Positions 43,301 to 56,148 of a stretch of DNA of 64,000 bases are shown in pieces. Origin of the DNA: Triatoma infestans (Eukaryota > Arthropoda > Insecta > Hemiptera > Reduviidae). A model generated the notes under the pieces. The model saw nothing but the letters and a program-made list of their open reading frames with translations. It searched no databases and had not been told where the DNA came from. The stretch lies in NCBI GenBank assembly GCA_011037195.1, contig JAAEAF010014379.1, forward strand, positions 124,001-188,000. The letters are read 5' to 3'. The position numbers and the translations under genes were made by a program. Each line of letters starts with the position of its first letter. The stretch's first letter is position 1.

Positions 43301-46300
43301 TTCACACTGTAAATTTAATAAAATTTATAGCAGTGTACATATGCAAAAAAACTATTCTTATACTTGTTGTTTTAAAAATTGAAAATTTCAGACATAACAA
43401 AGTAAAGGATGCTTTCTTTGTGATTAAAGTATTTGTAGGTTCTTCACAATCTTATATTCTGCTCTTCAATTTTGACCAAAATGTAGTTATCAGAAATTCT
43501 GATAAAATGTAGTTGTAGAAATTCTGGAGCAATATGACCAAGAAGGAATCCCTCTATAATATGATTGCAAGATGATAAGATAAACTGATGCCTTCAGAGA
43601 AGTAAGAAATAGCAAAGAGAAGTAATTAAAGAGTAAATGCAGAAACTTCATCAAATAATTTCATCAGAAATTGCGAATATTTCAGAGAATTTACAAGATT
43701 TAACAAAAGATACATATTTTCTTGCTGTCCATTAATTTGTTCAAGTTCAGGAATGTCTTTAGACCCATTCAGTTTCTTGAAGCCCCCTTCAATAAATAGA
43801 TTTATTTAATATTCTACTAGGGGAGGATCTTATTAACGCTAATCTTCATGTTTGCTCCAATAATATCTTTTGCCATCTATTAACTATAATTTATATAAAT
43901 TCAAATCTATTGCTCCTGATCATCAGATATAAAGAAAAAAGGTTTATCTACCTTTCTTATAAAAATTCTGTTTGTAAAATATACAGGACTAGAGCAAATT
44001 ATCAACTGTGACATAACTCAATTTGATCATGTGGCCATTGTTAAAACCCTAAGATCTGATGTGCATTATTTAGAAACCATGGTTCAACAGATGAGTCACA
44101 AAGATGTGTATTCTATCGAGAAAACAATCTTCTCAAAATCTTTAACTCTCGCTTGAACTTATCTTTATGCTGAAAATAATTTGAAAAGAGCATTATCATT
44201 CTTCAGTCAAACATAATCAGTTTAATGTTTATACATTATTCAGACCACGACTATCGAAACATGTGAAAAACTTCTCTTTAAATTTCTTTTATTATGGAAT
44301 GCTTGCATGAAGTTAAACGAACTTATTTCACAATTGATTCAAATACACATATTTGACAAATATCCAAGTTTGGGGGATATTAATTTGCCCAGTCAAAAAA
44401 TATTTCGAAGCAAACTTTGTTTTTAATTTTGTTTATTTGTTACTACTTTCTCTTACTGCTGAGAGAGAAAGTATCAAGTAGAATGGGCTTTATGTCTACC
44501 CCCTCTAAACGTCTAACACTTCAGAGATCTACAATAAAGATCCCAATCTCTTCTTTGTAGCATCTTTAAAGCGTTCGGTGTTGTCCGTATTACCCCGCCC
44601 AGTTTACTGTAAAAAAATCAATTTTGAATCAAAGTTTATTGACTAAGTATGAAGTTTTTTTAGTCTTGCTGAAAACGTTTCGACAAGTAATATGATCTCA
44701 AGTGGATACTTCTGCTAGCCGTTACTGAAATTTTAGGTTTCACACAAATATTCGCTTAAGCGAGAACTAATCTAACCTTAATGCGGTAAGCTTACCATTT
44801 CAGGGCTAATATAATAAGGTGTTCCCAAAACTGTATGAGCTTGCGACTTTGTGTTCATCACCTTAGAAATTCCAAAATCTCCCACTTTTACTATATGATC
44901 CTTAGTTAAAAATACGTTTGCAGTTTTTAAATCTCTATTCATTGAAAAATAAAGAAAGAATTATTTTGAATTACTTATTCGATATTTTTTGTTTTGTTTT
45001 TATTCTATGGCTATACAAATTGAATGATAAGTGATATTTGTTTACCTATGTAAAATATTGTGTTCATGCATATATTTAATTGCAGCGGCTATCTGTTTAA
45101 ACAAAGTTAATATTTCTATTTCATCAAGAGGGGATTTACATTTAGTCAAATATTGTAACAAAGTACCTCCATCTGCATACTCCATTTCAATAATAAGTAC
45201 ACCTTCTTTTTCAAAACTTCCTAAATATCTAAAAAAGTAATAACAATTTTATTACAAATTACTTTATTATTTTATCTCAAATTACCGTTACTATTTCCCC
45301 CAAAAAGACAATAAACAATAGAAATAGCATATAATAAAGGTGACGTTTGATTTTAAGGGGCTAAGTTAGCTTCGCTAGCCATGACTTTCATGCAGCAGAG
45401 ATCTTAAGACAGGAAACTGATTCATGATTCCACGACCCTGGCAAAACCTGCAAAGGTTTGTGTGCTTCTTAACTGCATTGTCCAGGATTAATCAACCTTA
45501 GGAGTAGTTCTGCTGTAAATTTAGGCGCGTAGCTATCGCTAAACTTATTATTCAAACACTAGTTTGGAAACTTGATAAGCATCCATCCATGTTTGATGTC
45601 CATGAAGAGCCTTTCAAGTGCCCAGTTACCATTATGCCGACTACTAAGCATCCACGCAAGAAATACCCTATTTTGGACTTTCCATCCATCCTTCTAGATG
45701 GTCTAGTAGTCTCTCTCTTACTTGCCTTGAATTATCCAGGTAGTTCAAGACAGTGAATTGAAGAAGAGGATAATACTCTTGAGTGTAAAAAAGTGTGAAA
45801 CGCTTGTTTGACAGCGAGTTCAATTTTCGAGAAGAATAATTAACGCTAAGAGCTTCATGTAGGAGTCATTCTCCAGACTTCTAATTCTATCAATTAGACA
45901 GGTCCGGTAAGTGAAATCTAATTAGAATGATTGCCAACAAATTAATGGCAAACACGTAGGCTGATTAGGTGCTCCCTTCCATTTAATCTAATCTCTCTCT
46001 GTAAAAAAAATTAATGAGTTTTTGAGACATCTTGACTATGGTTGAGCATCCATCCACGTTCATGATAATACCAAAAATATTTAAACATAAAACAACCTCA
46101 GCAAAATCATATCACCTAATAATATTTGGATGATGCATTACAGAAAGTACTTCTACTTCGTTTAAAGCCATTTGCCTTTCTGATGCATTCAATTCAGACA
46201 TATTTATTTCCTTCAGCACTACCAGTTTAGAATCTGATAATCTTCTGTATAAATTCGCTGTACCAAATGCACCTGAAAATTGTCATTATTTAATATTTTG

Positions 46301-47995
46301 ATTTTATTATTGACAAACTCTAATTTGTCTGTAAAAAATGTTATTTATCGTTATTGCAGAACTTACACTATATTGAGCTTAACTCAGCTGGTTAAGATTG
46401 AGATTTATCTCAACTATGATTCAAGGGGCACCAGTAAAAATGTAAAGAATTTTAATAATATACTAAGATCTATGATCTTCCTGAGTGGTAGTCAATATGA
46501 ACCTCACCAGATTCTAAGCTAACCAACTCCAATGGTTTAGCCAACATTGATCATCCTAAACAAAATGCTATGCCTTGGTTGAGTGCCAAACCTTGTAATC
46601 CTCACTACAAATTCTCCAATTCATATCACACATTCTTAAGGAGGGAAGACCAGTAGATTCCAGATCTTCATTTTATTCTTGAATTGAAATGTTAATTCCT
46701 AATAGTTCTAAATTAAATAGAAAACGTAGCAAAAGTTGGAAAACCATCTAATTATAGTAGTTGGAACGGCTTCCTCAAAATAATTCATCCTCGGGGTAGC
46801 ATGCTTTTTCGCACTATAAGGGCTGAATGAATTTTAGAAATTTTGGAATTTTTCCTATATGCTAGCCGAACAGATGTCTGCAGCAGGGATGTGATGCAGT
46901 ATTACAATAGTCTCTTCGGTAGTAATATTTCATTGTTTTTTTTTTTATCCTTTTATTTAATTTTTTATTGTTCCTCTAAGGAATAACAAGCTAATTGATA
47001 AGAAACATTAAAATTAAAGACGTCATGATGTGACCATCCAGTTTTAGTCGCGGAGTTAGGCGTCGGTATCTAACAGAAATGGAAGCAGTATTAGTTACTA
47101 AATTCATATCAAGTTATAAAACTATTTCTTTTTCTAAACTAATACCTATAATCATAACTAAATTTTACTTATTACAACTAAAAATCAATTTTACTTATGT
47201 TGGCCAGCTGTTATGATCAGACGAACCTATCTTAGTTTCCCAAATTTCCTTCAAAGAAAACTATGGAAGAGCCGAAAAGAGTGAGACAGTTTGACATCAA
47301 CTGAACCAAACTTGCTGGTCGTCTAATGTATAGTAAATAATGTGAATGGAGTTATTTGAATTTTGAAATCAAATTCACTTGTCCATCCGTAAAATAACAA
47401 ATAATTTTTTAGGCTAAAAGGGAGCGTGATCTCAGCGTCATCTTTGGTGGATTTTTGTATTAGGTGACGAGACCTAACCTTAGATATGTCTGCATCAATT
47501 TTTTCTTTTTTTTTTTAATGCGTTCACCGAATGCAATGATTAACTCTCCATGATAGTAGTACACACGGAACGGGCATTAATCTCCTATAAGAAATCTAAC
47601 ATCGCATTTCCTTGCCATAACTTTTCTTTTCGAAAAAAATAAAAATATTTTCATGAAAGAAATTTGTAAACATTAAAACTCGTCCTTTAATTAAATTATC
47701 AGTCCTTAGAAATTATATCTCTATTAATTCAGAAAATAATTTTCTAGATCACAAACGTCTCAAAATTGCTAAATGTGGCAAATATCTCAAGAGAGAGAGA
47801 GAGAAAAAAAAACTTAATTTATTTGAGGAAAGGCAATGAAATTGTTAGCTCAATAAAGTATATGAATTGTAATATATTACCTTTTCCAACAGTTCTAATC
47901 TTTTCATAACTATTTTCAAAATTAACACTGTCTATTGATTTTGATTTCTCCAAATTTTCATTTTGTAATTTAATATTAGTTTTGTCAGGAATCAT
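34393..47995 (-). CDS. Nek9: NEK9-type kinase with RCC1 repeats, 17 exons
   Basis: NIMA-related Ser/Thr kinase of the NEK9 type, which in animals acts in mitotic spindle and centrosome control. Modelled exons (5' to 3'): 47881-47995, 46116-46272, 45046-45228, 44796-44934, 43178-43306, 42920-43089, 42753-42770, 42543-42667, 39037-39158, 37798-37933, 37591-37705, 37307-37472, 35559-35765, 35343-35423, 35053-35138, 34760-34952, 34393-34500. All joins are GT..AG and in frame, giving 749 aa against roughly 980 in vertebrates. Kinase domain: [13 protein letters not shown], the Lys in [43 protein letters not shown]. All catalytic residues are present. RCC1-like blades follow ([42 protein letters not shown], and others). 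The tail has [12 protein letters not shown] and [13 protein letters not shown], resembling the NEK9 PGWLRKEL region. Least certain: the exon 9/10 join and the last three exons. Confidence 0.9.
36631..37028. mobile_element. hAT-like non-autonomous transposon in a NEK9 intron
   Basis: The element spans 36639-37020 (382 bases). The ends AGCGCCCGCTCTA and, inverted, AGCACCCGCTCTA form short terminal repeats. They are flanked by 8-base sequences ACAACCGG (36631-36638) and ACAACAGG (37021-37028), differing at one base. An 8-base duplication is the hallmark of hAT transposons. No transposase frame. A partial inverted copy lies at 31375-31720. Confidence 0.85.
40242..40636 (-). repeat. Solo LTR
   Basis: 395 bases bounded by TGTAACG and CGTTACA. 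On the minus strand it has a TATA box TATAAATA (40493-40500), then an initiator ACTCAGTGT about 22 bases downstream (40475-40480), the arthropod Inr consensus. Flanking tetramers GTGT and GTAT may be a worn target duplication. No internal retroelement sequence adjoins it and it is unlike the LTRs at 11-15 kb. Probably left by recombination between two LTRs. Confidence 0.7.
40475..40500 (-). promoter_or_regulatory. TATA plus initiator of the solo LTR
   Basis: TATAAATAATGGG followed by CACTCAGTG on the minus strand; the spacing fits a core promoter with an arthropod TCAGT start. It points antisense to the plus strand, in the same direction as NEK9 transcription. Confidence 0.6.
42000..42475. 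repeat. Family X repeat in NEK9 intron 8
   Basis: Shares 'ttcagtttattacacaatt', 'gcaattttctccataaaaacac', 'cccgagaaattcatttaaaaaatg' and the end 'gttgtgagtgtttctcaccag' with other copies. A short frame (42246-42440) is incidental. Confidence 0.55.
43307..44795 (-). other. NEK9 intron 4, mostly unremarkable
   Basis: AT-rich. Near 44445-44480 'actttctcttactgctgagagagaaagt' is a short inverted junction of family X ends. Nothing else recognised. Confidence 0.4.
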
Positions 47996-50149
47996 ATTTT
48001 ATTTTTAACTATAAATTATATTTTTCTTCATTAAAGGCAATGACATAAAATTGAATACTGAATGTTTGGGGGAGAGAATATAGTTTAGGATCAATAAGTT
48101 GTAAGCATGGCAACCTATTTAAAAAAAATAATAACAAACCACAAATATTACTAGAAAGAAGAGGCAAATAATAAAAGAAGGGATTAAAATAATAAATCAA
48201 TGAAGATTTAAAATATTGTTTTATTTGTTGATTACTCGCACAAATTTGAATTTTAACAACACAAAAAACAATATTTTTCACTGATTCAGAAGAATTTCAT
48301 TTTGTCTTGTACTAATATCCCACCCAAGTAAATAATTAACAAATTCAGTTTTAGCACCTATAAGCCAGCACTGGTCCCATTTCAAAAGTTTTTTTTTGTT
48401 TTCTTCCTTAGTTAATGAAAAACATATCTTTAATGGTTTTTAATTTTAAATTTGAAGTAATATTTTATTATATATATATATTTTATTTTTTTTAAAAAAA
48501 AGAATATCACCAGTACCAGTTTTTTTTTCTTTTTAAGTTATTCTAAAAACAATTTTTTAGCAACACTGATATTATTTACATTATTAACATAAATAAGACA
48601 CATTTTATTTGAATATGTACACAATAAAAAAAAAAAAAGATTTAAAAAATGATAATTGCCCTAATTACGAAAAATATCTACTAGTTAGTACCAAGAAAAG
48701 AGCTCTTCTACTAATGTTCTAAACACTAACGTTTTTTATATATATATATAAAAAAGATTTTTATTGCCCCTGTTTAAATTCTTTTCAATTATTTTTTTTT
48801 ATTTATTTATTGTCAAAAAATAATTAATTGAAAAACGTTTTTAAAATTTGTAAAAGATAAAAGGTTTAATTTTATTAAGACAGAAAATAAAAAGCATTTT
48901 ACTGCTCTTTTCTAGGTCCATAAAGTGCTTTTCTCCACTAACAATAAAGATCTGTTTATTGCAGGGTTCTTTTTTTTTTAAAAAACAAACTAAGCTAAAA
49001 TGTTAAATTACCAATCAGATGACATCTAATATTAAGATGATAAGTAAACAATATATTCATATGTTTGAGAAATTTTTTTTAATAAAACTTAGGGGAGCTT
49101 CAAGTCTTTTTTCGGATTATCAGTGAATAGAAGAGTGTGCAAGAAGAAAAGAACAAACAACAATTCAATTTTGAAAATGGTTTATTAGTTTGGGGTAAAT
49201 TAGTCTGGTAGTTTTGTGAATATTAAATTCGATTTATTAATGGAGCTATCTTATTCCAAGGAGTTATGTTAGGATATGTCTCCCTTCTTTTATCCTGAAC
49301 CTGCTGTTGGTGATCACTAAACTAATTCAGACTTCTGTAGACAACTTCAAAAGAATTCAACCCTACTTATGAGTTAGTGGGTTGTTGACAATCCTAAAAG
49401 GATGACAGTGACATCTTGCTGTACATCTAACAACATCTCTAAACTATTTAATTGGCTCCCTTATAGAACATTTTTGGATTAAAGGAGACATCTCTAAAAA
49501 TAAGAGCTCCTGGCGGATCACTTTTTGTGAGATTAAAAATGAAACATACATTCATCTTAAAACACGACTGTTTGGGTTATATAGAGAGATTAGTGGGTTC
49601 AAGATTTCTATTCGGATTAGGATATCTGCGAAGATTATGTTTTCCATTAGAGTTTGTTTGGGGGAACTTAGTATCTCGATTGATGGATTATTAAACTCCG
49701 GGACTAGAGTTTTTTGTTAGTTCTGCAGTGCTTGTTGTTATTTTTCCTTGAGGTTTTTAGGTAGCACTCTGGTCCTTTCCTCAGAAAATCATAATTTCTG
49801 TAATCATCACTTTTCGAGAAAAACTCTAATACCCGATAAATACCCGGAATATTTTTTTTGAATTTCTGAGCAAGAAGCATTTTTGTATATTTTATAAACC
49901 TTTTCATTTCCTCCAATAAAAAACTTAAATTTGAGTATAATAATTCACAAACAACTAATCTTTCTAAATTTATCCTTCTTTTTAAAAGATAATATTATGT
50001 TAACTCATTAAAAAAATTTCTTCTTTTTTTTTTCAAAGCAAAGCAATTTAATGATTGTATATCACTGAATTTTTGTTTAAAGGGGGAATAATTAATATAA
50101 AACAAATAAAATAAAAAAATGAATAAAATAAATAAAAGCTAAGATATAG
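47996..50149. other. Region between NEK9 start and Rab-like gene end
   Basis: Holds the upstream sequence of NEK9 and the 3' UTR of the Rab-like gene, both on the minus strand. AT-rich with several T-runs. No gene, repeat family or TATA box I can defend. Frames at 48009-48281 and 49704-49916 show no motif. Confidence 0.4.
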
Positions 50150-53100
50150 CTAGCATGCACATTTCCATTGATCCTTCAAACTGTTTTCAAATAATCTTGA
50201 TTTTAAATCCAAATGAATATTACCATTTTGGCCGCTATCATATTGGTCAATCTGTAATCATTTTTGTTCACTATTAGTAACTATATACACATCAATCACA
50301 TCAAAAGTTAGTATAAAAACGAAAAAGAGAGAAACAAGAATTTACAGCATGGATAAGTATTTATTTCCTTTTGAAATAATTTTTATTTTTGACGAATTTC
50401 AAACTGTAGAAGTTCAATATTAAAAATATACAAAAGTAAAAAAAAAAAAAAAGAAGAAAATATATGAAGAATTTTTTACACTTGACATTCTGAATTACCT
50501 GATATGTTCTTTGATCTCTAATTAACCTTGCTAATGTAAGAAATATTTTATCTATATTGATATTTTGTTTGCAAGATACTTCATAAAAAGGAATATCATA
50601 GTTTTCTGCTATCTATAAAAAAAAAAAGTTACTATTATTTCACAAAATTGAATTTAAATATTTTAATTTTTTTATTTTATTTTTATAGTACCTTCTGACC
50701 CATTTCTAGATCCACAACTCTTTGAGAAGTAGCGTCACATTTATTTCCAGCCAATACCTTAACTACGTCTGGTGAGGCATTCTGTTTACAAATAATAAGC
50801 TCAACTTAAAATATTTTATCTTCCTAAATCAGAATTATGCGCAGGGCACCAGGTTTGTAATAGGGCACCCTACTGCAAACTTGGCTGCTCTAATTATCTC
50901 TGAAGAGCAGAAATTTATTAAAGAACACTATTTCAGAGTTGGTGGGGTCTAAAAGATACACTCACAAGGTATCTAATATGTTATCATTCATATAATCTAT
51001 TAGGACAGCATTTTTCTCTTATTGTCGATTAAACAACTCCTAAACCAATGTAAACCAGAAATGACAACTAAAGATAAATATTTAAATACCTTATCGGGAC
51101 TAAGTGCATTCAGTATAAAGAGTTACATTTAATATTAATATATTTAAATTTAGCTTTTAATATTAAGCAATTACTTGGGTTCACTTAAAAGTCCCTCTTT
51201 CTTAGAACACACTGGTCTTTCTGGACTTGACTGCCTCATTGCTTTTGTACATAAAACTGCCAAAGAGCTCAACAAGTTTCCTCGGTAACTATAATGCCAA
51301 CTAAATATCTACTCAAACAGGAACGATCGTTGTAATCTTCCGAACTAACCAACTAACCCTTACCTATAAGCCTACTTATCATTTTACGTATTCATTCATA
51401 TATTTTTATTAAGCATATGCAATAAAAACAGTAGAAGAAAGTAAAAATCTATAATTTATGTGAACTTGTAATAGAAATTACATGGCTTTGGAGTAATAAT
51501 TTTAAAATTAAAACAAAAATTTCAGTTTATTTTTTCTCAACTTGATAATGTCACTGTTGTGATAATTCGTGTTGATAAACTCCATGGCCAATGTAGACAG
51601 AAATGACAACTAAAGATAAATATTTAAATACCTTATCGGGACTAAGTGCATTCAGTATAAAGAGTTACATTCAATATTAATATGTTTAAATTTAGCTTTT
51701 AATATTAAGCAATTACTTATGTTCACTTAAAAGTCCTCTTTCTTAGAACACACTGGCCTTTCTGACTGCCTCATTGCTTTTGTACATAAAACTGCCAAAG
51801 AGCTCAACAAGTTTCCTCGGTAACTATAATGCCAACTAAATACCTACTCAAACAGGAACGATCGTTGTAAATTTATGGAACCACTTCGTCGAAACAGGAC
51901 GCTCCTGTGGTCAAAGGCATGAACGTTAGCACTGAGCTAGGGCGCTGGTCCGTGGCAACCCCTTATTGCAGTCACTTATATCAAGATTCGTTCTCACCAC
52001 TTCCAAGTAAGGGCTATCAAAAAGCCCACAGTGTTATTCTGATTCTAAGTGCGGATCTGAGTGAGCCTTAGGCTTATGATACACGCCCGTCCTATCTCAT
52101 GACTTTGCCACAAGTCCTGTGGACACGAATAATAAATATGCTTGTCAGATACCCAAATCTTGTTCGATATTAATTTTTTTTTTCTGTTTTTTTCAGTATT
52201 TTTTTTTATTTTGAGCTTCTAAAATAAACTGACTTTAAAAGAAACAGTAAACCTTCAGAATGAGCAATACTGTACTAAAAGAGATAGTATATACAGCTTA
52301 ACTTTCAGTCTAAATAATAACAAGAAACTTGTCTTAATTCCAGCATTACGTGCTTAAACTCAAGCTTCGACGTATGCTTTCATTCAACATGCAATTTTCC
52401 AATTATTATTATATATATACTTGCATGGAAAATGATAATTCATTTATTTTTCTTTTATTTATTAGAGAAATCCATAATAATGCAAAAAAAGAACAGATGC
52501 TATTAATGGTATTATTAAAGTCGAGGGAATTTATAAAAATATGATTATAACTTTACTGGTTTTGCTAAGATAAATAGAACAAACATCAATGATAAATGAT
52601 GTGCATTGTTATCAATTCGTAAGATTTGGTTGTGAACAATGCAGTCTACAGCATAATTATCAAAAATTCAATTACTTTAAAAATTATAATAAAAAAAAAT
52701 GAAAAATACCTCTTCTATATTTTTTAGCCAGTAAGTTAAATTATTAAAAGATTCCATACTGGTAACATCATACATAAGGAGTATACCCATTGCACCTCGA
52801 TAATATGCTGTAGTTAAGGTTCTAAATCTTTCTTGACCAGCGGTATCCCTACAATTTTTTGTTTTAAAGAGTAAGTTGTAAACCACAATATTAAATAAAA
52901 TTTTTATGTTCAATTTTTTTTTTTTTAAAAAAAAAAGCATGCATCAGTAAAGCGTGCAGAATTGAATAAAAAAAAGTAATAAACTAAGCGTCAAATTCTA
53001 ATAATTGTACCTATAAGCGTTCTCACCAAATTTGCATTTTAATTGGTGTGCCATCCACACAAATGATTTTTTGTTTAAAATCAATACCTAAAAAGTTATA

Positions 53101-54049
53101 AATATATGTTTAATAAATTTTAAAATTAGTATTATATCATGAATTCTATTATCATATCAATTAATCAGTCCAGTATTTTTTGGGGGGGTTTTTGATATCA
53201 AAGACCAAAGCAGAAACACCATCGGTAAAATAATGCAGAAAAGGATAAGTAATGTTAAGATTGGAATATTTATTGATTATCTTAAAGAAAAGAATATAAC
53301 TAAACTGATCAAAAAAGCTTATTTTTAGTAATATGAAAATGTAAAGTAGATTACTCAATAGAGTATAAATATGGACTATCCTGGACTGAACCTTTGGAGC
53401 AACAACTTCTGGCTGGCGACCGCTTTTGGAAGTCTGTTCGAGCACCAGATAAGAGAGATGAAAAAATGTAGTATACTTTGATAATGAAAGTGAGGGGAAG
53501 AATGTTTTTCAGACTATGGCAAACAAAAACTGGATATAGTCGAAACAGGTAACCAAACGAAAGCATGGTGGGAGTAGAGATAGACCAAAAAAAGAGGAAG
53601 AAGATTCGGAATGGTTGGTGAAGGAAATTCTACATCGATTAGAAGCTTTAGATGCAGATGGATGGCGAAAGAAGTTAAAAGAAAATTCAAATTTAGGAGA
53701 CCTAAGCAAGGAAAGTAAAAAATCTTTTTAAGAAGTTTGTCAAACTAGGTGATTTATTTTGGTCTTAGATGATATTATTGTGTTTACTTATAATTATTAG
53801 TTCTTTTTTCTATGAAAAGTTTCTCTAAAATTAGTTTTTAGTTAATCACTATGGAGAGATAAGTCTAGGCACTATCAACAACAATTTATAAACACATTAA
53901 ATAGAATAGTTAAGGCAAAACATACCTATAGTAGAAATATACGTATCATAATAGGTTTCATCACAATATCTATGTACAATACATGTTTTTCCAACATTTG
54001 AATCACCTAAAACAAGAACCTTGTAAGTTGCTTGACATTCCACTGCCAT
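50150..54049 (-). CDS. Rab GTPase of the Rab8/10/15 kind, six exons
   Basis: A small GTPase that should act in vesicle traffic. Exons 53926-54049, 53027-53087, 52710-52848, 50692-50781, 50499-50612 and 50150-50251 join in frame with GT..AG introns (630 bases, 209 aa, normal length). Motifs: [20 protein letters not shown] then KT (P-loop, with Asn where Gly is usual in GDSGVGK), YISTIGIDFKQK (switch I), [20 protein letters not shown] (switch II), GNKCDA (NKxD), EVSCK in place of ETSAK, and LTLARLI. The C-terminus is WKCAC, a CXC prenylation signal. Switch II and LTLAR suggest the Rab8/Rab10/Rab15 group, but the long tail and the SCK motif are divergent, so I do not assign an orthologue. The start is the only Met before the conserved core. 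Intron 3 holds a direct duplication and a SINE-like piece. Confidence 0.93.
51056..51870. repeat. Direct duplication in Rab-like intron
   Basis: About 275 bases at 51056-51330 are repeated in direct orientation at about 51595-51870, with a 265-base spacer. Differences are few (for example 'cttgggttc' versus 'cttatgttc' and a small indel at 'ggacttgactg'). Both contain 'ccttatcgggactaagtgca' and end 'aacaggaacgatcgttgtaa'. The units have no TG..CA ends that would mark LTRs. Confidence 0.85.
51871..52140 (-). repeat. SINE-like piece with tRNA-like promoter boxes
   Basis: On the minus strand CCCTAGCTCAGTGCTAACG (A box) is followed about 30 bases later by CCTGTTTCGACGAA (B box-like), with TTTGACCACAGGAGCGTC between, as in a tRNA anticodon and variable arm. 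It directly adjoins the second unit of the direct duplication. Limits uncertain. Confidence 0.45.
53160..53725 (+). other. Intron 1 of Rab-like gene with possible coding remnant
   Basis: A plus-strand frame at about 53590-53730 reads [20 protein letters not shown] and continues DGWRKKLKE to a stop. Preceding frames are broken. It may be a worn retroelement fragment; I cannot name it. Confidence 0.25.
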
Positions 54050-54897
54050 TTTCTTATGAAACGTATGGATCGATAATTTTATATAGAAGCAAAAGGGAGA
54101 GCGCCACTTTCCCATATATATATATTATCATAGTTGTAACAACAAGCAGAGGTATAGCGTGACGCATTTTAACTTATTTGATAGCCATTGAAGTGTGCTG
54201 ATGGATGATTAGATTCATGGGGATTCCCGGAAATAAGTTTGTAAATGGATAATAACAATGGGGTTAACTTATTCATAATGTGTAGCCGGACTTGATATTC
54301 ATAATTCTGCCGCCCCTGTTTTTACGCTGTTACAATAATAGAGGAAAAATAATTTTATTTAAAACATATAGAAATTTTCTTTTTTTACTTTCTCTTACAT
54401 TTTAGAAAAAGTACTCTTGCGTTAGTGTTACGACATTTTCAAAGTTGAGGTTTAATCAGAGGTATTTATTTATTTTGAGGTTCACTAAGTACGAATAAAA
54501 AAGTTTTTAGATATTGTGAAGTATAAACCAAATATTTAAAAAAAGAAAACTAAAACTTGTTATTCTGTTTAAGTATCGCCATGTGACCCCCACAAGGGGA
54601 TATCAGTCAATATCCATCCTCTTAACCAGATATCTGACTTTATTCAATGGCTCTTTTGGTATTTAACAATTTCTTGCAAATGACTTCAATGATATGGGTG
54701 GGACTTATATTTTTAATTAGAGCAATTGACTGATTACTTTAGAATTTTCTCTAAAATGCTATTTCAAAAATTGTGCAACTCTATCACCTATATTCTATAT
54801 AATGGTCCTGATGGATATTACAAAATTTTAAGTTAATTGGGGTTTTACTTTACTGAATATTTTTTCGAAAACGTTTCACAATTTTTTTTTTTTTTTG

Positions 54898-56148
54898 TTT
54901 ACTTTCTATTACTCCTAGTAAGAGGAAGTGTTGCGAACGTGCCAAATGTGTCGAAATTAAGTTTTCACCGGAACAAATGTTTTTAGGGAGTGGTCTATTT
55001 GTGTATGTGTGTGTGTTTTTTTTTAAACAGAATATCTTAAAAACGAAAAATAATTGAAGCTCAAACTTGATATTCCGTTTCAGTACTGCCAACATATCAG
55101 ACCATCAACCAAGTGCGACATTAATAAAAATGTTATTTTTTTTCTTTTCATTTTTCGTGATTTACTCGAAAACAACTACAACGATTTACTTTAAACTTCG
55201 TATACCATCTACACACATTAGTACCTATCACTTAAAACATTTTCCTGGAAAATTTTTTTTTGGGGGGTTATGGGGGGGGAACAGTAGCGTTATGCTTTCC
55301 TCTTATTATTAACAAATTGATTCAAACATAATTTTTACCAAATGTTTACTTATCTTCAATTTTACAACAATGGGAGAATGTAAATTTATTAAAATGACTT
55401 GTTTGAGGAAAGCATAACTTCTGCCTCTCACCCCCAAATTTCTTTAAGTGAACTTTCTCTGCAACAAGTTGCAACAAACTTATAGGTCCCCATATTCATG
55501 GTTAGTTTATCATATTTAAAGAATTCCGTCGGTGTTTTTATGATGAAAAATATAGAAAACTGAAAAAAAAAAAATATTCAAAAACCGTAAAAACCCACTT
55601 CCGGTCAATCGATTTTCTTCAAACTTGGAATTTTTGCAACATATTTAATTCTAATAAATATTATTTAGATAATAGAATTTTATAATAAACGGAAATAGCA
55701 CTTTTTTTAAGAATACATAACCCCACTTCTCCTATAAAATTCGCCTTAAATGAATTTACGCAGAGAAATGTTTCCTAATAAAAATTATAGCTTTTAGATT
55801 TATAGTTGATATTCCATGTTTAAAAGAAAATCGTTAATACTATTTTTAAGAAGATTGCAAAAAAAAGTGATACAAAGCATTTATTAAAGGAATTTTCGGT
55901 TAAGGAATTTTGACAGATAATTTATTGTCAGATCCCAAGGCGATTTGTAAACGGAATATCAAGTTTGAACTTTCTACGATTTTTCGTTTTTGAGCTATGT
56001 TGTTGGCAATACACAGACCATTCTCTAAAAATCACTTTTTTTTTGGCTCAGGGGACCTCAAAACGTGTATTTCCGGTAATAACTCGATATATCGAAAATT
56101 TGACACGATTACAATAACTTTCTTCTTATTAGGAGTAAGAGAAAGTAA
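54898..56148. mobile_element. Family X, fullest copy: TIR element without a gene
   Basis: It begins TTTACTTTCTATTACTCCTA and ends with the inverted form (AGGAGTAAGAGAAAGTAAA). Inward, 'cgtgccaaatgtgtcgaaa' matches the complement of 'tcgaaaatttgacacg', and the 'aaacttgatattccgttt' theme occurs in both arms. Arms of at least 100 bases, probably 250 or more, enclose non-coding sequence with a G-run near 55260. No transposase frame. Worn copies lie at 3.6-4.9, 30.7, 39.5-41.3 and 42.0-42.5 kb. Confidence 0.65.

Noticed and set aside
51056..51870. Duplicated units as LTRs of a small retroelement
   Set aside because: Units do not begin TG and end CA, no primer site or polypurine tract between them, and the spacer is non-coding.
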